Shown: piece after piece, positions 23,740-30,715 of the stretch
How the letters are laid out: each line of letters begins with the position of its first letter
How positions within the stretch are numbered: the stretch's first letter is position 1
Notes under the pieces: model-generated
What the model saw: the letters and a program-made list of their open reading frames with translations, nothing else
The model's database searches: none
What the model was told of the DNA's origin: nothing
Made by a program: the position numbers and the translations under genes
DNA from: an uncultured Clostridia bacterium
GTDB taxonomy: Bacteria > Bacillota > Clostridia > TANB77 > CAG-508
DNA: 32,283 nucleotides
Reading direction: 5' to 3'
NCBI GenBank assembly: GCA_944388655.1
Contig: CALXJP010000023.1
Coordinates: 1 to 32,283, forward strand

Positions 23740-24600
23740 ATGCTAGATATTATATTAGATGCAGTAATAGACTCTATAAAGTTATTACCATTTTTATTTG
23801 TTACGTATTTACTCATGGAATATTTGGAACATAAAATGAGTGAAAAAACAAAAAATGTAGTAAAAAAATCAGGAAAATGGGGACCTGTATTAGGGGGATT
23901 TTTAGGTATTGTTCCCCAATGTGGATTTTCCGCTGCAGCAGCAAATTTATACGCAGGAAGAATTATTACTTTAGGTACATTAATAGCTATCTTTTTATCT
24001 ACTTCTGATGAAATGTTACCAATTTTAATTTCAGAAGCAGCACCGCTAACAACTATTATGAGTATTTTAGCCATAAAAGTATTGATTGCTATTGTGATGG
24101 GGCTAGTAATTGATTTTTCTGTAGCACAATATCGAAAAAAGAAAAATAAATCTTTGCAAGAAGAACAAACAATTGATGTACTTTGTGAAAAAGAGCATTG
24201 CCATTGTAATGAAAAAAATATTGTAAAATCAGCAATACATCATACAATTCATATCTTTTTATTTATCCTTGTGATATCTATTATAATGAATATCATCATT
24301 TTTATAATAGGAAGAGACAACATATCACACTTTATATTAAATACGCCAATTTTAGGACCAATGATAGCAGGCATTGTAGGATTAATTCCTAACTGTGCAG
24401 GTTCTGTTATTTTAACACAGTTATATTTACAAAACTTAATTAGTTTTGGTTCAATACTAGCAGGTCTATTAGCCGGAAATGGAATAGGACTTTTAATATT
24501 ATTTAGAATTAATAAAAATGTAAAAGAAAATTTAAAAATCCTATTGATGTTATATGTAATAGGGGTAGTATGTGGAATTATTATAGATGTAATTATGTAA
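23740..24600 (+). CDS. Polytopic membrane permease, putative metal (arsenic or manganese) efflux family
   Basis: 286-aa integral membrane protein with about eight to ten helices in two halves. Each half contains a similar segment, GIVPQCGFSAAAANLYAG near residue 55 and GLIPNCAGSVILTQLYLQ near residue 225, which indicates an internal duplication with a Pro-x-Cys pair in the transport core. A cytosolic loop carries the metal-ligand-rich EKEHCHCNEKN. Proteins of this build are annotated as putative manganese transporters or arsenic efflux proteins, but the substrate is not proven by sequence. The start at ATG 23740 has AGGAG upstream. A longer frame from 23689 adds 17 basic residues without a ribosome binding site. 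It lies between a patatin and a HAD phosphatase. Confidence 0.8.
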   Translation: MLDIILDAVIDSIKLLPFLFVTYLLMEYLEHKMSEKTKNVVKKSGKWGPVLGGFLGIVPQCGFSAAAANLYAGRIITLGTLIAIFLSTSDEMLPILISEAAPLTTIMSILAIKVLIAIVMGLVIDFSVAQYRKKKNKSLQEEQTIDVLCEKEHCHCNEKNIVKSAIHHTIHIFLFILVISIIMNIIIFIIGRDNISHFILNTPILGPMIAGIVGLIPNCAGSVILTQLYLQNLISFGSILAGLLAGNGIGLLILFRINKNVKENLKILLMLYVIGVVCGIIIDVIM

Positions 24601-24622
24601 AAATGTTTATAAGGTGATAAAA

Positions 24623-25462
24623 ATGATAAAATTGTTAGCCAGTGATTTAGATGGAACAATATTGGATAATGAACATCAAATATCAGCAAACAACCAAAAA
24701 GCAATAGAATTAATCAAAAATTCAAATATTAATTTTGTTATTTGCACAGGAAAAACTTACTCGGTTAGTAAAAATATTTGTCATACCTTCCATGCAAACT
24801 ATGGAATTTTTGGAAATGGCATGCAAGTAATGAATTTACAAACAGGTGAAGAAATATATAAAAAAACTTTACCAATTTCGCATGTACTAACTTGTATTCA
24901 TATGGCAAAGCAAAAGGGATTGCATATTCATTTTTACACCAATCAAGAAATGGTAACTGAAAAATTAGCTTATATGGATTTAAGAAATTACTATTTATCA
25001 GGATCACACCTTGCTATGAAACAAGTAAAAGATATAGAAGAATATATAAAAAATACAAAACCAGAAATGATAAAACTGGTTATTTCACATCGTCAAGATT
25101 TATCAGAAGTAAAAAATGAACTAGAAAAGGCAGTACCGTTACATATTAGGCAAGTTAAAAAAATAGGAAAATATAAAGATAATGTAATTCATAAAGAATA
25201 TTATTATTTAGATATTATTCCTAACCATGTAGGAAAACAGGAAGCACTACAATTTTTAACAGAAAAATTACAGGTAAAGCAAGAGGAAGTTATGTCTATA
25301 GGAGATAATTTAAATGATTTACATATGATTCAACAATCAGGAATTGGAATTGCAGTAGGAGATGCTTATGAAGAAGTAAAAAAGATTGCGGATTATACAA
25401 CAAAGGCAACCGCAAAAGAGGGAGCTTTTGCTGAAGCTGTGTATAAATTTATAAAATTTTGA
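24623..25462 (+). CDS. Cof-type HAD-superfamily hydrolase
   Basis: 279-aa cytosolic phosphatase with the HAD core and a C2B cap, likely acting on sugar phosphates or flavin-like phosphomonoesters. Motif I is SDLDGTILD, motif II CTGKTYS (TGR is common at this position), motif III lies near LDIIPNHVGKQEAL with its Lys, and motif IV is GDNLNDLHM. The start at ATG 24623 is favoured by AAGGTGA at 24611-24617, whereas a GTG at 24614 lies inside that site. Exact substrate cannot be predicted. It ends within a long palindrome. Confidence 0.92.
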   Translation: MIKLLASDLDGTILDNEHQISANNQKAIELIKNSNINFVICTGKTYSVSKNICHTFHANYGIFGNGMQVMNLQTGEEIYKKTLPISHVLTCIHMAKQKGLHIHFYTNQEMVTEKLAYMDLRNYYLSGSHLAMKQVKDIEEYIKNTKPEMIKLVISHRQDLSEVKNELEKAVPLHIRQVKKIGKYKDNVIHKEYYYLDIIPNHVGKQEALQFLTEKLQVKQEEVMSIGDNLNDLHMIQQSGIGIAVGDAYEEVKKIADYTTKATAKEGAFAEAVYKFIKF

Positions 25463-25490
25463 AAGAATTCTTTTTAGAATTCTTTCAAAA
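25457..25490. terminator. 14-bp perfect hairpin between convergent genes
   Basis: TTTTGAAAGAATTC (25457-25470) with GAATTCTTTCAAAA (25477-25490), 6-nt loop. No long T run follows on either strand, so termination is likely from position and stability but not certain. Confidence 0.5.
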
Positions 25491-25500
25491 CAGTTGAATA

Positions 25501-25944
25501 TTATTCTTCTACATCATGTGAATCACAAGGATTATGATATTCTGGTTTACAATTATTTTCACATTTGCAATCCAATTTTACACCTTTTAAACAATCCTTG
25601 TCATGTGTTCTACAAGAAGTGCAAATTTTGCAGTGTTTTACTTGATCTACCCAAATTTCGATGGCATATAATTTGTTAGCACAAAGTGGACCAAAAACAA
25701 ACTCACCATCTTCATCTGTAAAAGTATGAGAGACTGGACGTCTTTCTTCCTTGCCACAATCACAAACTACTTCAATTAATTTTACCACTGCATTGCAAAC
25801 TGGTTCACCATAGCAATCTTTAACAATTCCATAAATAACATTTCTGTTATCTTCTGGAAGAGTAATATCAAGATCAAATTGTTTACCAGCATCAATAACG
25901 CCATCTACATCCAATACAGGGCATACATTTTTGTCATATTCCAT
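25501..25944 (-). CDS. Cys-rich carboxypeptidase-regulatory-like domain protein
   Basis: 147-aa protein without signal peptide. The central part (about 35-105) reads as a transthyretin-like or carboxypeptidase-regulatory-like beta sandwich: NVIYGIVKDCYGEPV, AVVKLIEVVCDCGKEE, SHTFTDEDGEFVFGPLC and YAIEIWVDQVKHC. It holds many cysteines, and the tail (about 108-147) is especially dense in Cys, His and Asp (KICTSCRTHDKDC and later CKCENNC), suggesting metal binding or disulfide cross-linking. Similar proteins occur in Clostridia as small conserved proteins of unknown role, sometimes linked to spores; that link is from memory, not shown here. It is a single gene between two operons, with a TATAAT-like box at 25972-25967. 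Confidence 0.72.
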   Translation of the reverse strand: MEYDKNVCPVLDVDGVIDAGKQFDLDITLPEDNRNVIYGIVKDCYGEPVCNAVVKLIEVVCDCGKEERRPVSHTFTDEDGEFVFGPLCANKLYAIEIWVDQVKHCKICTSCRTHDKDCLKGVKLDCKCENNCKPEYHNPCDSHDVEE

Positions 25945-26056
25945 TTTTTATTACCTCTTTCTAAAATATTATAAGCTTTTGCTTACTATATCATATGACC
26001 AAAATGTAAAAAAGTGTTGAAAAATAGAAAAATAATGTCGAAGAGGAGGAATAAAA

Positions 26057-26854
26057 ATGGATAATAGACCAATAGGAATGTTTGATTCAGGAGTAGGCGG
26101 ATTAACTGTGCTAAAAGAGGTTATGAGAAAAAATCCTAATGAAAGTGTCATATATTTAGGAGATAGTAAGCGATTTCCTTATGGAAGTAAATCGAAAGAA
26201 AGTATTATACAATTAACCAAAAACGGAATAGAATTCTTAATGCAAAAGGGAGTAAAAGCTATTATTATTGCTTGTGGAACAGCAACAAGTCAAGCTTTAG
26301 CAGAAATGCAGAAAATATACAAGATTCCTATTATGGGCATTATAGAACCAACTGTTTCTTATATAAAAAATAGCAATAAAAAGAATATAGGCATTATTGC
26401 TACAACAGGAACTATTAGGAGCAAAGGATGGGAAAAAGCTCTACACGAAAAAATCCCTTATTTACAAATAACTAGTAAAGCATGTGCATTGCTAGCACCT
26501 ATGGCAGAAGAGGGGTGGACCACTAACATAGTAGCAAAAGAAGCGATTCATGAATATTTACAAGAATTTCAAGGATTATCTTTAGATGCACTAATTTTAG
26601 GATGCACACATTACCCATTATTTACAGAACTAATCAAACAAGAATTAGGAGAAAATATAGAAATTATAAATACAGGAACTACTTTAGCAATTAAACTTCA
26701 AGAAGAGCTAACAAAACAAAATTTGCTAAGTAATACTAAACAAGCAAATTATCAATTTTATTTAACAGATGTAGAAACTAATTTTATACAGGTAGCCAAA
26801 AGACTACTACCAGGAGACAAATGTATAGAAAAAATTTTATTAGCAGACATATAA
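26057..26854 (+). CDS. murI: Glutamate racemase
   Basis: Converts L- to D-glutamate for peptidoglycan, cytosolic, 265 aa. FDSGVGGLTVL (Asp10, Ser11) and the two catalytic cysteines in IIACGTATSQA and LGCTHYPLF are all present, as is the YLGDSKRFPYG segment. The cysteine pair acts as the two acid/base residues in a cofactor-independent reaction. AGAGGAGG precedes the ATG. It is followed by its own terminator and then by a polysaccharide deacetylase, another cell-wall gene. Confidence 0.97.
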   Translation: MDNRPIGMFDSGVGGLTVLKEVMRKNPNESVIYLGDSKRFPYGSKSKESIIQLTKNGIEFLMQKGVKAIIIACGTATSQALAEMQKIYKIPIMGIIEPTVSYIKNSNKKNIGIIATTGTIRSKGWEKALHEKIPYLQITSKACALLAPMAEEGWTTNIVAKEAIHEYLQEFQGLSLDALILGCTHYPLFTELIKQELGENIEIINTGTTLAIKLQEELTKQNLLSNTKQANYQFYLTDVETNFIQVAKRLLPGDKCIEKILLADI

Positions 26855-26879
26855 AGTACTTGAAAAAGTACTTTTTTTC
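26853..26879 (+). terminator. murI terminator
   Basis: AAAGTACTT (26853-26861), GAAA loop, AAGTACTTT (26866-26874) and a run of seven T. Confidence 0.85.
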
Positions 26880-26931
26880 TTGGTATTTTTTTATATATGA
26901 TGCATAAAATGAAACATACAAGGAGGAGAAT

Positions 26932-27705
26932 ATGTTTTTTGTTTTGAGAAAAGATAAAATGATTTCGTATATGGTCTCTGTATGTACAGTTATTATTTTG
27001 ATGGTTATGGCTTTTTCTATTAGTAAATCGCAAGAAGTGATTGAAACAGCAGCATCAATAAAAAAACTACCTATATATCATGTGCAAACTGATAAAAATA
27101 AGGTTGCTCTTACTATGAATTGTGCATGGAATGCGGACGATATAGATAGTATATTACAAACTTTAGAGAAGCATAAAGTGCATATTACTTTTTTTATGGT
27201 AGGAGATTGGGTAGATAAATATCCAGAGGCAGTGAAAAAAATAGCAGAAAAAGGGCATGAAATAGGAAATCATTCTAATACACATCCCCATGTAAATCAA
27301 TTAAGTTTAGAAAAAAATATAAAGGAAATAGAAGAAACATCTAAAAAAATAAAAAGCATAACCGGAAAATCCACAACTTTATATAGGGGACCTTATGGTG
27401 AATACAATGATACAGTGATACAAGCTGCTGAAGCACAAAATCACTACACTATACAATGGAATATAGACACTTTAGATTATTCAGGCTTAACAGGAGAGGA
27501 AATGTGGGGAAGAATAGAAAATAAGCTAGAAAAAGGAAGCATAATATTGATGCATAATGGTACAAAACATACAGCTGACAGTTTAGATAGTATTTTAACT
27601 AAAATCAAACAAAAGGGATTGGAAGTAGTAACGGTTTCCGATTTAATATATAAAGAAAATTATAAAATTAATGTAAATGGCACACAAATGAAAAATAGTG
27701 AATAA
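26932..27705 (+). CDS. Membrane-anchored polysaccharide deacetylase
   Basis: 257-aa carbohydrate esterase 4 (NodB) protein, expected to remove acetyl groups from peptidoglycan or another N-acetylated glycan outside the membrane. One N-terminal helix (about 11-31) anchors it. The motifs are HSNTHPH (motif 2, metal histidines), RGPYGEYND (3), WNIDTLDYSG (4) and ILMHNG (5, catalytic His). Motif 1, usually TFDDGP, reads TMNCAWNADD, so the normal catalytic Asp position is replaced and a displaced DD follows. The same variation occurs in the PdaB-like sporulation subgroup as I remember it. AGGAGGAG precedes the ATG. A cell-wall neighbour of murI. Confidence 0.88.
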   Translation: MFFVLRKDKMISYMVSVCTVIILMVMAFSISKSQEVIETAASIKKLPIYHVQTDKNKVALTMNCAWNADDIDSILQTLEKHKVHITFFMVGDWVDKYPEAVKKIAEKGHEIGNHSNTHPHVNQLSLEKNIKEIEETSKKIKSITGKSTTLYRGPYGEYNDTVIQAAEAQNHYTIQWNIDTLDYSGLTGEEMWGRIENKLEKGSIILMHNGTKHTADSLDSILTKIKQKGLEVVTVSDLIYKENYKINVNGTQMKNSE

Positions 27706-27756
27706 TCAAGAAAAATATGGATATACTAGCAATAAACTGAAAGTAAGGAGAAATGC

Positions 27757-28236
27757 ATGGCTATTATAGGTGTAATTGCAGAAAAAGATGAAGAAATTTT
27801 TATCAAAAAGTATATAGAAAGAAATATACAAGAAAAGGCAACTGTACTATTTTTGCATGAAAACACAATTCAAAATATAAAAAATATATTATTTGAAACA
27901 ATCATTATCACAAGAAACTTTGCCAATGAAATACTTTTAAAAGAAATCTTAAAAAAAGTACAATATTTAGTCATAAATTCAGATTTACCGAATATTTTAA
28001 AACTATTAGAAGGCATAGATGCATTAATCATTACATATGGATTTAACCCAAAAGCTACTATTACTGCATCTAGCGTTACCAAAGAGAATATGGTAATTTG
28101 CTTGCAACGTGATGTAGAAAATAAAAGGGGGCAAATGATAGAAACGCAAGAAATAAAAATAGAAACCAAAAAGGATGTATATATCATGATGGCTTGCTAT
28201 GCAGTTTACCTAATGTATCATAAAAAAGACACATAA
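27757..28236 (+). CDS. Hypothetical 159-aa protein
   Basis: I do not recognise a named family. The protein looks like a small alpha/beta domain: MAIIGVIAEKDEE, TIIITRNFANEI, YLVINSDLPNI, ALIITYGFNPKATITASS and MVICLQRDV. The YGFNPKATITASS segment is reminiscent of the C-terminal part of Mur-ligase-like proteins, but no P-loop is present. AAGGAG precedes the ATG. It lies 51 nt after the deacetylase gene without a terminator, so it is probably co-transcribed, which hints at a cell-wall or sporulation context. No membrane segment. Confidence 0.75.
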   Translation: MAIIGVIAEKDEEIFIKKYIERNIQEKATVLFLHENTIQNIKNILFETIIITRNFANEILLKEILKKVQYLVINSDLPNILKLLEGIDALIITYGFNPKATITASSVTKENMVICLQRDVENKRGQMIETQEIKIETKKDVYIMMACYAVYLMYHKKDT

Positions 28237-28312
28237 TAAGAATAAAATACTAGAAAATATAGTAAAATACGCCATTTTTTTTATAAAATACCAAAAAAAT
28301 CAACTTTTTATG

Positions 28313-28341
28313 TAGACAAAAACAAAAAAACGTAGTATAAT
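28313..28341 (+). promoter_or_regulatory. Promoter of the tandem-OB ssDNA-binding gene
   Basis: TAGACA (28313-28318), 17-nt spacer, TATAAT (28336-28341). The leader is about 80 nt and contains a 13-codon ORF (28370-28411) ending at the ribosome binding site. Confidence 0.7.
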
Positions 28342-28426
28342 AAAGATTGTAAGGAAAAAATTTCTAAAAATGAACCATATGACTAATTATACTATAGAGA
28401 AACAAAAGTAAGGGGAGGAAATAAAA

Positions 28427-29125
28427 TTGAGTACAAACTATTTAGAGAACAATCAATTAACTTTAATTGGCAAGGTAACAAGCGAGAAAACCTTTAGCCA
28501 TGAAATATATGGAGAAAAATTCTATATATTTAATTTAAGTGTACCACGTTTAAGTGGAAATTCAGATATTATTCCAATTACTATATCTGAAAGGCTATTA
28601 GTAGAGCAAGATTTATCTATTGGAAAAAATGTAATTATTGAAGGGCAATTTAGATCTTACAATAGTTATCAAAATGACAGAAACAAATTAATTCTTACTG
28701 TATTTGCTAAAGAAATTAAATTTGCAGAAAATCAAGAAGAAGACTTTATACCAAGTAAAGAATGTGCATCTAATGAAGTAATATTGGATGGCTTTATCTG
28801 TAAAAAACCAATATACAGAAAAACACCATTTGGTAGAGAGATTGCAGATGTATTATTAGCAGTAAACAGAGCTTATAACAAATCTGACTATATTCCCTGT
28901 ATTGCATGGGGAAGAACAGCAAGATTCTGTGAAAATATGGCAGTAGGTACAGAAGTAAGAGTAGTAGGAAGAGTACAATCTAGACAATATGAAAAGAAAT
29001 TTGAAGATGGAACATCTGAAATGAGAATTGCTTATGAAGTATCTGTAGCTAGTTTAGAAGTACTTAATGAAGAGCCAAACACAAATCAAGAAGAAAATGT
29101 AGAAGAAAATAAAGAAGCAATATAA
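28427..29125 (+). CDS. Tandem OB-fold single-stranded DNA-binding protein
   Basis: 232-aa protein with two SSB-type OB folds. The first (about 8-100) has NQLTLIGKVTSEKTF and GKNVIIEGQFRSYNSY. The second (about 112-215) has EVILDGFICKKPIYRKTPFGREIADVLLAVNRAY, split here as NEVILDGFICKKP then REIADVLLAVNRAY, and YIPCIAWGRTARF and GRVQSRQYEKKF. The tail is Glu/Asn-rich and ends EENKEAI, without the DDLPF partner-binding tip of the canonical SSB. The start is TTG 28427 behind AGGGGAGG. It has its own promoter and terminator, away from any replication operon. It may serve recombination, repair or competence, or regulate DNA access. The role is inferred only. Confidence 0.85.
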   Translation: MSTNYLENNQLTLIGKVTSEKTFSHEIYGEKFYIFNLSVPRLSGNSDIIPITISERLLVEQDLSIGKNVIIEGQFRSYNSYQNDRNKLILTVFAKEIKFAENQEEDFIPSKECASNEVILDGFICKKPIYRKTPFGREIADVLLAVNRAYNKSDYIPCIAWGRTARFCENMAVGTEVRVVGRVQSRQYEKKFEDGTSEMRIAYEVSVASLEVLNEEPNTNQEENVEENKEAI

Positions 29126-29130
29126 ACATA

Positions 29131-29163
29131 AAAAAATAGAAGGGAGTTCCTTCTATTTTTTTT
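29131..29163. terminator. Bidirectional terminator between the tandem-OB gene and the 45-aa gene
   Basis: AAAAAATAGAAGG (29131-29143), GAGTT loop, CCTTCTATTTTTT (29149-29161). T runs follow on both strands. The minus gene's TAG is part of the stem. Confidence 0.88.
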
Positions 29164-29290
29164 CTTTGGGAATAATAATATTTTTCTTTTCTTTTTCTTC
29201 TTTTGGTCTTTCAATATCTATATTATCATATACAGGAGAAATGTTTAAATTACCGTCTCCAGAAACTACTTCAATATCTTTATTATCCAT
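29153..29290 (-). CDS. Small hypothetical protein, 45 aa
   Basis: The minus strand carries AAAGGATGATG, then ATG 29290-29288, 45 codons and a TAG within the shared terminator. The product begins MDNKDIEVVSGDGNLNISP and ends with a Lys/Glu-rich stretch around ERPKEEKEKKN and IIIPKEKK. It has no membrane segment and probably little fixed structure. It has its own promoter. I recall similar short acidic proteins near LytR-CpsA-Psr genes in Clostridia but cannot verify this. The function is unknown. Confidence 0.7.
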   Translation of the reverse strand: MDNKDIEVVSGDGNLNISPVYDNIDIERPKEEKEKKNIIIPKEKK

Positions 29291-29324
29291 TATACATCAT
29301 CCTTTCTATCAAGAACTTAAATAG

Positions 29325-29353
29325 ATTGTATCATATTCTTATTCATAGAGCAA
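29325..29353 (-). promoter_or_regulatory. Promoter of the 45-aa gene
   Basis: On the minus strand: TTGCTC (29353-29348), 17-nt spacer, TACAAT (29330-29325), just after the LCP stop codon. Confidence 0.55.
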
Positions 29354-29356
29354 GGT

Positions 29357-30361
29357 TTAACGATATCCAGTTTTTTGAATAATTGAATTACTAATTTCTT
29401 TCACTGTAGAAGAAGGCTCATAATCTGCTTCTCCAAATAAATTAGCATGTAACTGTTTTACATTTTCTTCTAAAGTAACAGGAACTCCATACCATCTATC
29501 TAAAGTAATACCTTGAACGGTATAAGGCCAACCTTGGCTATCTGTAATGTTATAAGAAATAACAGATGGTAATAAATTAATAATTTCATTTTTAGTAATA
29601 TTAGTAGAAACATGAGGTAATACAGTATCAACTAAATTATTCAATTCTGCAATACTTAAAGTTTTTACTTTTGAGAAAATAGCATCTAATACAGTTCTCA
29701 TACGTTCTGTTCTTTTATAATCGGTATCAATTTTTCTAATACGTGAATAAGCTAAAGCTTGATCACCATCTAAAGTATAAGTACCTGCTGAAGAAATGCC
29801 TGGAACTTTAGAAGCTTCTTCTTGTGTAACAGTAATAGGAACTCCACCAATTGCATCTACAACTGTTCTTACAGTATCAAAATTAACTGTTACAAATTCG
29901 GTGATATTTAAATCTAAATTTTGATTTAGGGTACTTAGTGCAAGACGTGGACCACCATATGCATAAGCATGTGTTACTTTATCTAATCCATAACCATCAA
30001 TGTTCATATAAGTATCACGATATACAGAAAGCAATTTAACATCTTTGGTATTGTTATTAATGCTAACAATAATAATACAATCACTTCTAGAACCAGAGAA
30101 AGTATCAGAGCGAGCATCAATTCCAAGTAAGGCAATATTTCGATATTCACTTACGTTAGAAGTTTCCACTACTTCTGTATTCACAGCAATTTCATTTGCA
30201 GGTAATTCGACATAGTCCATTTTATCTAACTTACTATTAACATACCACCAACCAGCGGCACATAAACCTGCTATAAGTAAAACTAGAATAACAACTATAA
30301 TAATAACCACTTTTATCCATGTTTTTAATCCTTTTTTTGCTTTTTTATTTTCTTCTTCCAT
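29357..30361 (-). CDS. LytR-CpsA-Psr family glycopolymer transferase
   Basis: 334-aa membrane-anchored LCP phosphotransferase, which attaches teichoic-acid-like or other anionic polymers to peptidoglycan outside the cell. A short basic N-terminus precedes a membrane helix (about 16-40). The LCP domain (about 75-235) has NIALLGIDARSD, GSRSDCIIIVS, SVYRDTYMNI, the FDTVRTVVDAIGG core and YSRIRKIDTDYKRTERM. These give the conserved Asp and Arg residues that bind the polyprenyl pyrophosphate and magnesium. AAGAGGTG precedes the ATG. It is transcribed away from the DUF285 surface protein. Confidence 0.94.
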   Translation of the reverse strand: MEEENKKAKKGLKTWIKVVIIIVVILVLLIAGLCAAGWWYVNSKLDKMDYVELPANEIAVNTEVVETSNVSEYRNIALLGIDARSDTFSGSRSDCIIIVSINNNTKDVKLLSVYRDTYMNIDGYGLDKVTHAYAYGGPRLALSTLNQNLDLNITEFVTVNFDTVRTVVDAIGGVPITVTQEEASKVPGISSAGTYTLDGDQALAYSRIRKIDTDYKRTERMRTVLDAIFSKVKTLSIAELNNLVDTVLPHVSTNITKNEIINLLPSVISYNITDSQGWPYTVQGITLDRWYGVPVTLEENVKQLHANLFGEADYEPSSTVKEISNSIIQKTGYR

Positions 30362-30390
30362 GATTACACCTCTTAAAAAAATTTAATTAT

Positions 30391-30418
30391 ATTATATAAT
30401 AAAATCGAAAAAAAGCAA
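30391..30418 (-). promoter_or_regulatory. LCP gene promoter
   Basis: On the minus strand: TTGCTT (30418-30413), 16-nt spacer, TATAAT (30396-30391). Confidence 0.55.
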
Positions 30419-30465
30419 GTAATTTACAAAAAAAGAGAGATAATTGAAAATGTAATAGCTATTGT

Positions 30466-30571
30466 GGTAACCCTATGTTAGCCTATAAAATAATCGTACT
30501 TATATAAAAATATTTCGCATAGGTAGGACATATTCCATACCATATGCTCTATTTTTACATAGAGTACGATT
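30466..30571. other. Dense inverted repeats: possible three-way-junction RNA or DNA element
   Basis: In the 354-nt gap between LCP and the DUF285 gene. P1: AATCGTAC (30492-30499) with GTACGATT (30564-30571), perfect 8 bp. P2: GCATAGGTAGGA (30517-30528) with TCCATACCATATGC (30534-30547), 12 bp with two single-base bulges. P3: TCTAT (30548-30552) with ATAGA (30559-30563). P2 and P3, and P3 and P1, abut exactly. A 17-nt AU-rich strand joins P1 to P2. A small hairpin GGTAAC/GTTAGCC lies just upstream (30466-30483). No known riboswitch motif is recognised. Confidence 0.55.
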
Positions 30572-30589
30572 GATATATATGGTAAAAGA

Positions 30590-30657
30590 GTGTAATACAA
30601 ATGTAACCAAAATGTAACTAAAACGTAATAGAATTAACTAAAAGGATAATATATAAT
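30590..30657 (+). promoter_or_regulatory. Promoter of the DUF285 gene with four 11-bp direct repeats
   Basis: Hexamers GTGTAA, ATGTAA, ATGTAA and ACGTAA start at 30590, 30601, 30612 and 30623, each separated by exactly 5 nt. The minus-10 TATAAT is at 30652-30657. The minus-35 position (30629-30634, TAGAAT) is poor and begins one base after the last repeat. This is the layout of an activator-dependent promoter of the OmpR/PhoB response-regulator type. Confidence 0.6.
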
Positions 30658-30715
30658 AGAAACAGTATAAAAGATAGAAAATAGTAAAAACTACAGAAAA
30701 AGGAGAATATAAGAC

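Noticed and set aside
28370-28411. 13-codon ORF in the leader of the tandem-OB gene as an annotated gene
   Set aside because: Its ribosome binding site is weak and distant and the peptide has no distinctive content; kept only as a remark in the finding.
30492-30571. Known riboswitch such as cyclic-di-GMP or a T-box
   Set aside because: None of the conserved sequence motifs of those classes is visible, and the element is upstream of the likely promoter of the next gene.
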